The notes: generated by a model from the letters alone, not told the origin. DNA of 64,000 nucleotides from Xanthomonas nasturtii (GCF_001660815.1 NZ_LYMI01000089.1:1-64000); one strand, 5' to 3'; shown: positions 28,915 through 38,027, numbered from the stretch's first letter. Made by a program: numbers and translations.

Positions 28915-29472
28915 ATGCCCTTGCTGCTCGCCATTCCGCTGGCCGTGATCATTGCCCTGGCAGTGTTCGCGGTGCTGTTCCCGTTGTCGCTGCTGCAGCG
29001 GTTTCGCGTGGGCACTGCGCGTCGGCAGGCACGTGGCTGGCTGCTGCTGATCAACCTGGTCTCGGCCGGCATCTCCAGCGTGCTGTTTGTGATCTTCACC
29101 TTGATCGCGGCGGCGTTCTGGCCCGGTGCGATCAGCCATGCGGCGGTCGGCTGGGCCTGCGGGTTGGTGCTGGGAGTGCTGGCGCTGCAGTTGACCCGTT
29201 TCGAACGCACCACCCAGGGCCTGTTTTACCGGCCGAACCTGTGGCTGGTGCTGGCCTTGACCGCGCTGGTGGTGGTGCGGGTGATCGCCGGGATGGTGCA
29301 GGGCTGGCGCAGCGCCTGGCAGGGCGTGGCCTGGCCAACCGATGGCTGGCTCAGTCACGCCAGTCTGCTCGGCGCTGCCGGCGTGCTGCTCGGTTATGCG
29401 CTGGCGTATGCCAGCTTGCTGTGGTGGCGCTGGCGCAGCGCGCGTCTGCGCGGCAGTGTTTATTGGCGTTGA
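28915..29472 (+). CDS. Multi-pass membrane protein of unknown function
   Basis: 185 residues with about five hydrophobic helices (3-26, 43-68, 76-92, 103-124, 146-170). LQLTRFERTTQGLFYRPNLW in the middle resembles the L-RFE-x-T-x-G-x-FY-x-PN-x-W motif I associate with the CcdC/DUF1453 family; that placement is tentative. No partner is visible: it is 140 bp after metQ and nearly 290 bp before the ompW terminator. Confidence 0.6.
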   Translation: MPLLLAIPLAVIIALAVFAVLFPLSLLQRFRVGTARRQARGWLLLINLVSAGISSVLFVIFTLIAAAFWPGAISHAAVGWACGLVLGVLALQLTRFERTTQGLFYRPNLWLVLALTALVVVRVIAGMVQGWRSAWQGVAWPTDGWLSHASLLGAAGVLLGYALAYASLLWWRWRSARLRGSVYWR

Positions 29473-29696
29473 ATGCGGGTAGGCATGGCGGCGGAGTGGC
29501 GATGCGTCACTCACGTGCATATGTACGCATTGACATTCGCGCGCGTACGCAGCTGAAAGATGGATCGACAGGCTGACTGATAAACAGGATGTCGGGAAGA
29601 CGCACTGCTTGCCGCAATCAGATGCGCTCGGGCGGTCCCGCATCCCAGAGCTTCCCTCCTAGCAGCGTTGCAATCTCGACACCGCACAATCCACGC

Positions 29697-29726
29697 ACAA
29701 AAAAACGGGCCTCGCGGCCCGTTTTT
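29697..29726 (-). terminator. Bidirectional-looking terminator after ompW
   Basis: The stem ACGGGCC-TCGC-GGCCCGT is flanked by an A-run on the left and a T-run on the right, so it can end transcription from both sides. It serves ompW (minus, stop at 29760) and could also stop read-through from the plus-strand membrane gene. Confidence 0.88.
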
Positions 29727-29759
29727 GTTCAACTCAAACCCTGGCTGGCAGGTGCGTGC

Positions 29760-30431
29760 TTAGAAGCGCGCACCGACGCCGAAGCCGACGGTCCACGGAT
29801 CCAGTTCCAGCTCGCTGCCGGTGCCCTGGCCGCCCACGCGCAGTTCCGGACGCGAACGCATGTAGCGGGCGTCGGCGCGTGCGAACCAGGTGGAGTTGAT
29901 GTTCATGTCAACACCAACGGTGCCGATCACGCCCTTGGCGGTATCCACGCCGACGTGCTGGCCGGTGGCCGATGCCGCATCGATCTTCTCGTTGCTGAAG
30001 TTCGACTCGTAGTAGCCCACGCCCACGAACGGACGGAACACATTGTCGGCCTGGCCGAAGTGGTACTGGCCGCTGATGGCGATCGGCTGCTGCTCGACGG
30101 TGCCCAGCTTGCCCACGCCATCGGCGTTGACGCGGTGGTTGAACTTGTCGGCTGCGCCCCAGATTTCAACGGCCCAGTTGTCGTTGATGTAGTAGCTGGC
30201 GCTCAGCGTCGGCGCCGGGCCACCATCGACGTCCAGGCCCGGGGCCGGGTCATTCTTCGGCTTGATCAGGGCGACACCGCCGACCACTGCCCAACGCTTG
30301 CCGGAAGCGCTATCGGCGCTGGTGGAAGTCGAGGAGGTATCGCTGGTGTAGGTCGTGTCCTGCGCGAACGCGGACGGTGCAATCGCAAGAGCGGATACAG
30401 CAGCCAGGCTCAGGATGGAAATGGCACGCAT
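29760..30431 (-). CDS. ompW: OmpW-family outer-membrane protein
   Basis: A 223-residue eight-stranded barrel precursor. Signal peptide MRAISILSLAAVSALAIAPS ends at AFA-QD. A Ser/Thr-rich stretch precedes the barrel. SASYYINDNWAVEIWGAADK, RPFVGVGYYESNFSNEK and the C-terminal DPWTVGFGVGARF (terminal Phe for BAM recognition) are OmpW hallmarks. OmpW forms a small hydrophobic channel; substrate unknown. A strong terminator follows. Confidence 0.92.
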   Translation of the reverse strand: MRAISILSLAAVSALAIAPSAFAQDTTYTSDTSSTSTSADSASGKRWAVVGGVALIKPKNDPAPGLDVDGGPAPTLSASYYINDNWAVEIWGAADKFNHRVNADGVGKLGTVEQQPIAISGQYHFGQADNVFRPFVGVGYYESNFSNEKIDAASATGQHVGVDTAKGVIGTVGVDMNINSTWFARADARYMRSRPELRVGGQGTGSELELDPWTVGFGVGARF

Positions 30432-30575
30432 TGGAGGTCTCCTCGCATAATTTTTGTTAGGCCCGTGGAGTGGGCCGCGCCAAAGCTATTCCTGAAAATC
30501 TGAATACACGCCCACCCGTGGCTCGCTAAAATTTCGTTTGTTCAGCAAGTTTCCTAAGAAGGCCGTGGTTGCGAC

Positions 30576-31145
30576 ATGCAAGCTGAAAACGACATTCACG
30601 CAAATGCGATCGCCGTGACGAAAAACAGTGTGTTGCAAGGCCTGCCAGCGCACGTTCGCAGCGATTGCCGGGTGTTGCTGCTTGGTTCGATGCCCGGTGT
30701 GGCGTCGTTGGAGGCGGCCCGCTACTACGCACATCCGCGCAATCGTTTCTGGCCCTTGATGCATGCCTTGTTGGGCATCGATACAGCCGCAAGTTATGCC
30801 TCGCGCTTGGACGCGTTGCTCGACCACCGTGTGGGCTTGTGGGATGTGATCGGCCAATGCGAGCGGCGCGGCAGCCTGGATACGGCGATCGTGGCGGACA
30901 GCATCGTCGTCAACCCGTTGCCCGCATTGCTGGTCACGTTGCCGCAGCTGCGCATGGTGGCCTGTAATGGCGCCGCGGCTGCGCAGGCCTGGCGCCGGCA
31001 TGTGCAGCCGCTGCTGTCGTCCGAACTGCGCGCGGTGCCGGTCGTGGCCTTGCCGTCCACCAGCCCGGCCAATGCCGCCTGGTCGCTGCCGCGCCTGGCC
31101 GCGGCGTGGCAACCGCTGCGCGAGGCGGTGCGCCAGCGGGAGTGA
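30576..31145 (+). CDS. Family-6 uracil/hypoxanthine-DNA glycosylase
   Basis: A 189-residue base-excision enzyme. Signature motifs of the hypoxanthine-DNA glycosylase branch of the UDG superfamily are present: GSMPGVASLEAARYYAHPRN (37-56) and LPSTSPAN (159-166). The Asn of HPRNRFW is the catalytic residue in this family rather than the Asp/Asn of classic UDG. It removes hypoxanthine arising from adenine deamination. The start at 30576 is the only ATG that keeps the N-terminal helix. Divergent from ompW. Confidence 0.85.
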   Translation: MQAENDIHANAIAVTKNSVLQGLPAHVRSDCRVLLLGSMPGVASLEAARYYAHPRNRFWPLMHALLGIDTAASYASRLDALLDHRVGLWDVIGQCERRGSLDTAIVADSIVVNPLPALLVTLPQLRMVACNGAAAAQAWRRHVQPLLSSELRAVPVVALPSTSPANAAWSLPRLAAAWQPLREAVRQRE

Positions 31146-31247
31146 TCGGTGCTGACGCCATCGGCCAGAAGTCATGCCAGCGTCCGGCACGGGCCTGCAT
31201 AGCGCAGCGGCGGGCATGCTGCCGATACCGCATCACGGAGTAGCGAT

Positions 31248-32006
31248 ATGTCGATCAAGCACGCAATCACGATGGCAACAGCTGTGCTGTTCGGTCTGCT
31301 GGGCGCTGCAGGGGCTGCTGCTGCCGAGGACCTGCACTGCGAGGTCAGCAGTGATTACGACCTTACGCTCAACGCACGCAGCCTGATCCTGATCCGTGAA
31401 TCGGGCACGCCGCAGCGGCTGGTGATGCGCCAGGGCGCCTTGTTCGTCGACGACCGCTGGGTGGCGTTGAACGCAGACGATCGCGCTCGCCTGATCCAGT
31501 TCGAGCGCCAGGCCCGCGATGTGGTGCCGCTGGCGCAGGCCGTTGGGCGTGAAGCGGCCGATATCGCCGTCACGGCACTGGGAGAGGTGGCGGCCGGCTT
31601 CAGCCGTAGCCCGGCCGCCACGCGCGCCCAGCTGGCAAACGTGCGCGAAAAGATCGACGTGCGCTTGAGGCAGAGTTTCAGCAAGAGCCAGCTGACCCCG
31701 ATCAACATCGACGACGACATCGGCGCGCTGGTCGCCGAGCTGCTGCCGCAGCTGATCGGCGATGTGGTGGCCGGTGCGGTGCAGTCCGCGCTCACCGGAA
31801 ATGACGCGCAGCTGCGTTCGCTCGATGGCGTGGAAGCGCGCATCGAGCGCCTGATCGAGCCGCAGGCGCGTGCCCTGCGGCCGCGCGCGCAGCAGCTGTG
31901 CGCACGCCTGGAAGCCCTCGATGGGCTGGACAATGCGCTGGCGTATCGTTTGCCGTCGGGCGAGCCACTGCAACTGTTGCGGGTCGATCGACGCGCGACG
32001 AAATGA
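31248..32006 (+). CDS. DUF2884 (YggN-like) secreted protein
   Basis: A 252-residue precursor with signal peptide MSIKHAITMATAVLFGLLGA, cleaved after AAA. The mature protein (CEVSSDYDLTLNARSLILIR, VDDRWVALNADDRARLIQFE) matches the periplasmic DUF2884 family, whose function is unknown. Helical segments follow, with paired Cys near the end possible. It lies 130 bp before aceF on the same strand. Confidence 0.83.
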   Translation: MSIKHAITMATAVLFGLLGAAGAAAAEDLHCEVSSDYDLTLNARSLILIRESGTPQRLVMRQGALFVDDRWVALNADDRARLIQFERQARDVVPLAQAVGREAADIAVTALGEVAAGFSRSPAATRAQLANVREKIDVRLRQSFSKSQLTPINIDDDIGALVAELLPQLIGDVVAGAVQSALTGNDAQLRSLDGVEARIERLIEPQARALRPRAQQLCARLEALDGLDNALAYRLPSGEPLQLLRVDRRATK

Positions 32007-32135
32007 TCTGTGCACGCACATATGCGGACGCTGCATCCCGCCGGGCGTGCGATTTTTTCCACGGCAATGGTTGGCGCTGCGGCCCGCAGCCGGCCACAAT
32101 AGGGGTTTCCCCATTCTGTTGCCGGAGTTCCCCGT

Positions 32136-33911
32136 ATGGCCGAAATCAAGGAAGCACTTGTCCCCGATATCGGTGACTACAGCGACGTCCCGGTAATCGA
32201 GGTGCTGGTGTCGGTCGGCGATACGGTCAGCAAGGACCAGAGCCTGGTCACGCTGGAATCGGACAAGGCCACCATGGAAGTGCCTTCGTCGGTGTCCGGC
32301 GTGGTCAAGGAGATCAAGGTCAAGGTTGGCGATTCGCTCTCGCAGGGCGCGTTGGTGGCGTTGATCGAAGTGGCCGATGCCGGCGCCGATTCCGCCAAGC
32401 CCTCACCTGCTGCCGCGCCTGCCGCACCGGCCAAGGCCGCTCCGGCGGCTGCCCCGGCACCCGCTGCCAAGGCCGACGCTGCTGCGCCTGCCGCCGCCTC
32501 GGAAGGCGGCCTGATCGAAGCGCGCGTGCCCGACATCGGCGACTACACCGACATCCCGGTGATCGAAGTGCTGGTGGCCGTGGGCGACACCGTTGCCAAG
32601 GACCAGAGCCTGGTCACGCTGGAATCGGACAAGGCCACGATGGAAGTACCGTCCTCGGCCGCTGGCGTCGTCAAGGAGCTCAAGGTCAAGGTCGGCGACA
32701 CCCTGTCGCAGGGCAATGTAGTGGCGATCATCGCCGCCAGCGATGGCGGCGCCGGTGCGGCGCAGTCCCCGGCCAAGCCCACCACCGACGCCGCCGAGAC
32801 CGCGGGCAAGGTCGAGCCGGTCGCTGTGTCGGCCGAGCCGGACAAGCTGGCCCAGCGCGAGATTGCGCAGGTGCAGGGTGCGCGCTCCGGTGCGGGTGCG
32901 CAGGCAGCGCAGGGTGGCCAGCCGTCGGCCGGCAACCCGAGCAGCCCGCCGGTAACCTTCGACGCCGACAGCGTGCTGCCGTCCAAGGTGCCGTATGCCA
33001 GCCCGGTGGTGCGCGTATTTGCGCGCGAACTCGGCGTGGACCTGGGCCAGATCAAGGGCAGCGAAAAGGGCGGCCGCATCACCCGTGAGGACGTGCAGCG
33101 CTTCGTCAAGGCCGCACTCAGCGGCGGCGCACCTGCTGCAGCCGGCGCTGCACCGGCCGGTGGCGGCAACGGCCTGAACCTGCTGGCCTGGCCGAAGGTG
33201 GACTTCAGCAAGTTCGGCGACACCGAAACCCAGCCGCTGTCGCGCATCAAGAAGATTTCCGGCGCCAACCTGGCGCGCAACTGGGCCATGATTCCGCACG
33301 TCACCCAGTTCGAATCGGCCGACATCACCGACCTGGAAGCGCTGCGCGTGGCGCTGAACAAGGAAAACGAGAAGGCCGGCATCAAGCTCACCATGCTTGC
33401 CTTCCTGGTCAAGGCCAGCGCCGCGGCGCTGAAGAAATTCCCCGAGTTCAACGCCTCGCTCGATGCGGCCGGTGAAAACCTCACGCTGAAGAAGTACATC
33501 AACATCGGTTTTGCCGCCGATACGCCGAACGGCCTGGTGGTGCCGGTGATCCGCGACGTGGACAAGAAGGGCGTGCTGCAGATCGCCCAGGAAAGCGGCG
33601 AGCTGGCCAAGAAGGCGCGCGACGGCAAGCTGGGCCCGGCCGACATGAGCGGCGGCTGCTTCTCGATCAGCTCGCTCGGCGGCATCGGCGGCACCGCGTT
33701 CACGCCCATCATCAATGCACCGGAAGTGGCGATCCTGGGCGTGTCCAAGTCGGCGATGCAGCCGGTCTGGAACGGCAAGGATTTCTCGCCCAAGCTGATG
33801 CTGCCGTTGTCGCTGAGCTACGACCACCGCGTCATCGACGGCGCGCTGGCGGCCCGCTTCACCACCTACCTCAGCCAGGTGCTGGCCGACATGCGACGCG
33901 TCCTGCTGTGA
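32136..33911 (+). CDS. aceF: Pyruvate dehydrogenase E2 (dihydrolipoyl acetyltransferase)
   Basis: A 591-residue core subunit of the pyruvate dehydrogenase complex. Two lipoyl domains (1-80, lipoyl-Lys44; about 123-200, Lys166) in a near-identical repeat, each followed by an Ala/Pro linker, then an E1/E3-binding domain (about 285-322, VPYASPVVRVFARELGVDLG) and the catalytic domain ending SYDHRVIDGALAARF (His564, Asp568). It transfers acetyl groups to CoA. aceE is not in the window. The next gene starts in its stop codon (GTGA). Confidence 0.96.
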   Translation: MAEIKEALVPDIGDYSDVPVIEVLVSVGDTVSKDQSLVTLESDKATMEVPSSVSGVVKEIKVKVGDSLSQGALVALIEVADAGADSAKPSPAAAPAAPAKAAPAAAPAPAAKADAAAPAAASEGGLIEARVPDIGDYTDIPVIEVLVAVGDTVAKDQSLVTLESDKATMEVPSSAAGVVKELKVKVGDTLSQGNVVAIIAASDGGAGAAQSPAKPTTDAAETAGKVEPVAVSAEPDKLAQREIAQVQGARSGAGAQAAQGGQPSAGNPSSPPVTFDADSVLPSKVPYASPVVRVFARELGVDLGQIKGSEKGGRITREDVQRFVKAALSGGAPAAAGAAPAGGGNGLNLLAWPKVDFSKFGDTETQPLSRIKKISGANLARNWAMIPHVTQFESADITDLEALRVALNKENEKAGIKLTMLAFLVKASAAALKKFPEFNASLDAAGENLTLKKYINIGFAADTPNGLVVPVIRDVDKKGVLQIAQESGELAKKARDGKLGPADMSGGCFSISSLGGIGGTAFTPIINAPEVAILGVSKSAMQPVWNGKDFSPKLMLPLSLSYDHRVIDGALAARFTTYLSQVLADMRRVLL

Positions 33912-34555
33912 AGCCTGCGCTGCTGACGATCGCCCTGCTGGGTGTGCTGCCGTGGACATCCGCGGCGGCACGCCAGTGCGAGAGCACGCTTGGGCGCGGC
34001 TGGCCGCCGGCAGTGGGAAACTACGGCACCGCGGTGACCACGCTGCTCGATGGCGCCGGCAAGCCGGCCTTGTCGTTGCTGACCCTGCCCACACGTGGGG
34101 TGGAGAGCGGCGTGTCGCTGGTGCCGGGCAAGGATGGCGCCGACTGGACCCTGCGGCATAGCCGCGCCGACGAGCGCGTCTACAGCTGGGTCAGCCAGGC
34201 CGATCGCGGCAGTGTGCAGTTCCGTACCGAACAGACCCCGGAAGCGGTGGAAATTCCGATTCCGGCGGCGTTGGCACAACGCCTGGTCAGCAACTGGACC
34301 ACCGCATTGACCCAGCTTGCACCGACCGGTCGCACCGCGCCGGTGAGCGAAGGCGAGGTGCTGTCGTTCCAGGTCGAGGGCGTGCGCTACAGCGGCACGC
34401 GCCCGAGCTGCGGTGCCGGCGAACTGCTGCTGCAACAGGCCGCGCTGCTGATCGAAGCCAGCGAAGGCAAGCAAAAGAAGCGCGACAAGCGCTGGACCCA
34501 AATCGAATCGTCGCTGGATGAACTCCAGCAGACGCTTGCCGGCACGGCCGGTTGA
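33908..34555 (+). CDS. Secreted protein of unknown function in the PDH operon
   Basis: A 215-residue precursor with a signal peptide (MKPALLTIALLGVLPWTSAA, then ARQ-CE). The mature part includes CESTLGRGWPPAVGNYGTAV, RVYSWVSQADRGSVQFRT and a C-terminal charged helix (KQKKRDKRWTQIESSLDELQ). Two Cys (residues about 24 and 168) could form a disulfide. GTG start overlapping the aceF stop and only 17 bp before the lpdA ATG make it a translationally coupled operon member, yet a periplasmic protein has no obvious role in PDH. Not recognised. Confidence 0.75.
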   Translation: MKPALLTIALLGVLPWTSAAARQCESTLGRGWPPAVGNYGTAVTTLLDGAGKPALSLLTLPTRGVESGVSLVPGKDGADWTLRHSRADERVYSWVSQADRGSVQFRTEQTPEAVEIPIPAALAQRLVSNWTTALTQLAPTGRTAPVSEGEVLSFQVEGVRYSGTRPSCGAGELLLQQAALLIEASEGKQKKRDKRWTQIESSLDELQQTLAGTAG

Positions 34556-34572
34556 GCCATCAGGAGAAGCAA

Positions 34573-36420
34573 ATGGCGGTCATTGAAATCAAGGTTCCCG
34601 ACATCGGCGATTACAGCGATGTCCCCGTCATCGAAGTGCTGGTCGCCGTGGGCGACAGCGTGGCCAAGGACCAGGGCCTGGTAACGCTGGAGTCGGACAA
34701 GGCCACGCTGGAAGTGCCGTCCTCGGCTGCCGGTGTGGTCAAGGAACTCAAGGTCAAGGTGGGCGACACACTTTCCGAAGGCGCATTGGTGTTGCTGCTC
34801 GAGACCGAAGGCGAGGCCGCTGCGCCGGCGGCGCCTGCCAAGGCTGATACCAAGGCGACCCCGGCCGCTGCAGCGCCTGCCGCCGCCCCCGGCAGCAAGC
34901 CGCCGGTGACGCCGTCGCATCGCGCCCCGGCCGAACCGGCGCCGTCCAAGCCGGCACTGGCCAGCGGCAAGCCGGCCGACATCGAATGCAAGATGGTGGT
35001 ACTCGGCGCCGGCCCCGGTGGCTACACGGCCGCGTTCCGCGCCGCCGACCTGGGCCTGGACACGGTGCTGATCGAGCGCTATGCCAGCCTCGGCGGCGTC
35101 TGCCTCAACGTGGGCTGCATCCCGTCCAAGGCATTGCTGCATGCGGCCGCGGTAATTGATGAAGTGGCGCATGCCGGCGATTTCGGCGTGGACTTCGGCC
35201 AGCCCAGGATCACCCTGGACAAGCTGCGCGAGTACAAGGAAAAAGTGGTCGGCAAGCTCACCGGCGGTCTGGCCAGCATGGCCAAGCAGCGCAAGGTGCG
35301 CACCGTCACCGGTGTGGCCAGCTTCGTCTCGCCCAACGAGCTGGAGATCGTCGGCGACGACGGCACCACCCAGCTGCTGCGTTTCGAGCACTGCATCATC
35401 GCGGCCGGCTCGCAGGCGGTGAAGCTGCCCAACTTCCCCTGGGACGACAAGCGCGTGATGGACTCCACCGACGCGCTGGAGCTGCACGACATTCCCAAGA
35501 CCCTGCTGGTGGTCGGTGGCGGCATCATCGGCCTGGAAATGGCCACGGTGTACAGCGCGCTCGGCAGCAAGGTCACCGTGGTCGAGTTCATGGACCAGCT
35601 GATGCCCGGCGCCGACAAGGACCTGGTCAAGCCGCTGGCCGATCGCCTGAAGAAGCAGGGCGTGGAGGTCCATCTCAAGACCAAGGCCACCGACGTCACC
35701 GCCGACGCCAGCGGCATCACGGTGTCGTTTGAAGCCGCGAACGAAGGCGAAAAGCCGGGTCTGCAGGCCACCGCCTACGATCGCGTGCTGGTCGCTGTAG
35801 GCCGCACGCCCAACGGCAAGAAGATCGGCGCCGACAAGGCCGGCGTCACCGTCACCGAGCGCGGCTTCATCCCGGCCGATCGGCAGATGCGTACCAACGT
35901 GCCGCATATCTTCGCCATCGGCGACATCGTCGGTAACCCGATGCTGGCGCATAAGGCCACCCACGAAGGCAAGCTGGCCGCCGAAGTGGCTGCCGGCGAG
36001 GGCGTTCCTGGCAAAGGCCGGGAATGGGTGGCGCGGGTGATTCCGTCGGTCGCCTACACCAACCCGGAAATCGCCTGGGTCGGCGTCACCGAAACCGAAG
36101 CCAAGGCCAAGGGCCTGAAGGTTGGCGTGGCCAAGTTCCCGTGGGCTGCCAGTGGCCGCGCAATCGGCATTGGCCGCACCGAAGGCTTCACCAAGCTGAT
36201 CTTCGACGAAGAAACGCATCGCGTGATCGGTGGCGCCATCGTCGGCGTGCATGCCGGTGATCTGCTGGCCGAGATCGGCCTGGCCATCGAGATGGGCGCC
36301 GAAGCCGAAGACATCGGCCACACCATCCACGCGCATCCGACCCTGAGCGAATCGGTCGGCATGGCGGCCGAGGTCTACGACGGCACCATCACCGACCTGT
36401 ATATCCCGAAGAAGAAGTAA
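34573..36420 (+). CDS. lpdA: Dihydrolipoamide dehydrogenase (E3) with N-terminal lipoyl domain
   Basis: A 615-residue flavoprotein. Residues 1-80 are a lipoyl domain (Lys43) nearly identical to those of AceF, followed by an Ala/Pro linker. The E3 body starts at about residue 139 (KMVVLGAGPGGYTAAFRAAD) with the redox disulfide Cys177-Cys182 (GGVCLNVGCIPSK), a GGGIIGLEMATVY NAD site and the catalytic HAHPTLSES (His588). It reoxidises dihydrolipoamide with NAD. The extra lipoyl domain is known in some proteobacteria but not E. coli. SD AGGAG lies 7 bp upstream. Confidence 0.96.
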   Translation: MAVIEIKVPDIGDYSDVPVIEVLVAVGDSVAKDQGLVTLESDKATLEVPSSAAGVVKELKVKVGDTLSEGALVLLLETEGEAAAPAAPAKADTKATPAAAAPAAAPGSKPPVTPSHRAPAEPAPSKPALASGKPADIECKMVVLGAGPGGYTAAFRAADLGLDTVLIERYASLGGVCLNVGCIPSKALLHAAAVIDEVAHAGDFGVDFGQPRITLDKLREYKEKVVGKLTGGLASMAKQRKVRTVTGVASFVSPNELEIVGDDGTTQLLRFEHCIIAAGSQAVKLPNFPWDDKRVMDSTDALELHDIPKTLLVVGGGIIGLEMATVYSALGSKVTVVEFMDQLMPGADKDLVKPLADRLKKQGVEVHLKTKATDVTADASGITVSFEAANEGEKPGLQATAYDRVLVAVGRTPNGKKIGADKAGVTVTERGFIPADRQMRTNVPHIFAIGDIVGNPMLAHKATHEGKLAAEVAAGEGVPGKGREWVARVIPSVAYTNPEIAWVGVTETEAKAKGLKVGVAKFPWAASGRAIGIGRTEGFTKLIFDEETHRVIGGAIVGVHAGDLLAEIGLAIEMGAEAEDIGHTIHAHPTLSESVGMAAEVYDGTITDLYIPKKK

Positions 36421-36482
36421 GCGCCGTTCCGCACGGCCGTGCCGCTACGTGTGGTGCGGTCGCCGCGGTGGCGAGTCGACGC

Positions 36483-36770
36483 ATGGAGCTCGTCATGGGG
36501 CTGGGCAATCTGTGTCCTGAACTGCAGGCGCTGCTGCAGCGCGAACTGGCCTGTGACAACCGTATCGCCGAGCCGCCGCAGCGAACCGACTGGCCACATC
36601 CGGGCTCGGTGTTCGTCTCGCTGAAGCGCGACTTGCGCAGCGACGTGGCGTCGCTGCCGGCAACGGTGCAGCATGCAATCTGCACCGATCCGCACTACGG
36701 TTGGCACGACGAGTGCTACTGCAACACGCACCAGCATCTGTTGGTCGCGGGTGCGACCAAGCCGCCCTGA
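36483..36770 (+). CDS. Small conserved protein of unknown function
   Basis: A 95-residue protein (MELVMGLGNLCPELQALLQR, later HPGSVFVSLKRDLRSDVASL) ending with a Cys/His cluster (CTDPHYGWHDECYCNTHQHL). The cluster could bind a metal. No signal peptide. The ATG at 36483 is chosen; an upstream GTG at 36468 is possible. It lies 62 bp after lpdA. Codon usage fits the neighbours, so it is likely real, but no function is known to me. Confidence 0.55.
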   Translation: MELVMGLGNLCPELQALLQRELACDNRIAEPPQRTDWPHPGSVFVSLKRDLRSDVASLPATVQHAICTDPHYGWHDECYCNTHQHLLVAGATKPP

Positions 36771-36835
36771 GCTGTGTCCGCTGCTGCCATGGGCTGCAGC
36801 CGCGTCGGCTACTTGCCATGCATCCGTAAAACGAC

Positions 36836-36861
36836 AGAACCCCGCATCGCTGCGGGGTTCT
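36836..36861. terminator. Convergent hairpin terminator
   Basis: A perfect 11-bp stem, AGAACCCCGCA / TGCGGGGTTCT, with TCGC loop. It lies between the plus-strand small protein (36770) and the minus-strand outer-membrane gene (36901). A weak T-run follows on the plus side (GCTTTTT 10 bp further). Confidence 0.8.
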
Positions 36862-36900
36862 GCATAAGGCTGCTTTTTCGGGTCACGGGTCCCGGAAGAA

Positions 36901-37713
36901 TCAGAACGCTAACGTCACGCCTGCCACCGGGCCCTTGAACTCCTGCTTCAGGCCGATCAGGCCATCGCTGCCGCGCTGGTCGACGTCGAGCTTGAACCAG
37001 TCGTAGCCGGCGAACAAGCCGAAGTTCTTGGTCAAGCGGTATTCGGCAATTGCGTTGGCACGGCTCAGGTCGCCGTCGTAATCGTCGAAGTTGCCCCAGC
37101 TGGTATTGAGGTACTGGCCCTGCACGTTGAACAGCCAATGCTCACTCGGACGTGCGGTGAAGCGGATACCGACCACCGGCGCCACGCCGTCGGCCTTCTC
37201 GTCCAGCACGTCGCCACTGAACACACTGCCCAGGTCGGCATACGCATTGGCTTCGACCTTGGCGTACTCGGCACCGATCTGCAGGCCCAGGCTGAATTCC
37301 GGCGAATCGATCACCGAGTAGTCGTACACCAGGGTGGCAACCTGGTACTTCAGCTCACCCTTGATGAAGCTGCCGGTCGGCACGGTCACGCCGCCGCCGC
37401 TCAGATCCTGGGTCAGGGTCTCACGGCGATCCTTGTCGTACTTGAAGTAATCGAAGATCAGGCGCTGACGGGTGCTGATGCGAAACACGCCATCGATACG
37501 CGGCTCCCATTCCTTGCCGCCGAGCTTGAAGTCTTCATTGACCGAAACGTTGTTGCCGGCCACCAGCGTGTTGCCACGGATGGTGTTGTCGTTGTCGACG
37601 TTCATCGCGCCGAGACGGAGCTGGAAACGGTCATCGGTATCTTCGGCATGCGCGGGCGCGGCGTAGGCGGCAGCCAGGACGCACGGAATGGCCAGTGCGA
37701 GAAGGTGTTTCAT
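36901..37713 (-). CDS. OmpW-like outer-membrane beta-barrel protein
   Basis: A 270-residue precursor with signal peptide MKHLLALAIPCVLAAAYAAP (cut after AHA). The mature protein alternates amphipathic strands: LRLGAMNVDNDNTIRG, RLIFDYFKYDKDR, LVYDYSVIDSPEFSLGLQIG and the final KGPVAGVTLAF with terminal Phe. It is rich in Tyr/Asp and has few Cys. It resembles the outer-membrane barrel families around OmpW/OprF but no name is certain. The start at 37713 follows a GGAG ribosome site. Confidence 0.75.
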   Translation of the reverse strand: MKHLLALAIPCVLAAAYAAPAHAEDTDDRFQLRLGAMNVDNDNTIRGNTLVAGNNVSVNEDFKLGGKEWEPRIDGVFRISTRQRLIFDYFKYDKDRRETLTQDLSGGGVTVPTGSFIKGELKYQVATLVYDYSVIDSPEFSLGLQIGAEYAKVEANAYADLGSVFSGDVLDEKADGVAPVVGIRFTARPSEHWLFNVQGQYLNTSWGNFDDYDGDLSRANAIAEYRLTKNFGLFAGYDWFKLDVDQRGSDGLIGLKQEFKGPVAGVTLAF

Positions 37714-37986
37714 GGGGAGCTCCGAATTCTCAAGAATGGTCAGGCAGTTCGGCCTGTGCGGCTCATGATCGATAAGATAGCGTCGTTCAAAAGTGAAGGA
37801 GCTGTCGAATGCCTGTGAAGGCCGGCATAGCAATCGGACAAAACGGTCCACTTTGCTGCTGCTCTAGTCCTTTGGTCGAATCATGCGCATTCAGGGCGCG
37901 CCAGACGAAGTGGCGAAACCTCCCGCAAGTCGCGAGGGCGGCGATTGGACCGCCGATGGGAAGGTCGCAGGGTGCGACAAAGTGCT

Positions 37987-38019
37987 TAAAAAGCAGGAGC
38001 CCCGGTCTCCCAGGGCTCC
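37987..38019 (-). terminator. Orphan minus-strand terminator (possible sRNA 3' end)
   Basis: On the minus strand GGAGCCC pairs with GGGCTCC and is followed by TGCTTTTTA. No minus-strand gene lies upstream of it (the atp operon is on the plus strand), so it must end some non-coding transcript. A second stem (GCCTGC/GCAGGC, 38028-38063) lies directly upstream on the same strand. Confidence 0.55.
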
Positions 38020-38027
38020 CAGACGCA

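Noticed and set aside
34387-36336. Minus-strand frame of 649 codons opposite lpdA
   Set aside because: Antisense shadow of E3; repetitive Gly/Arg/His composition and no ribosome site.
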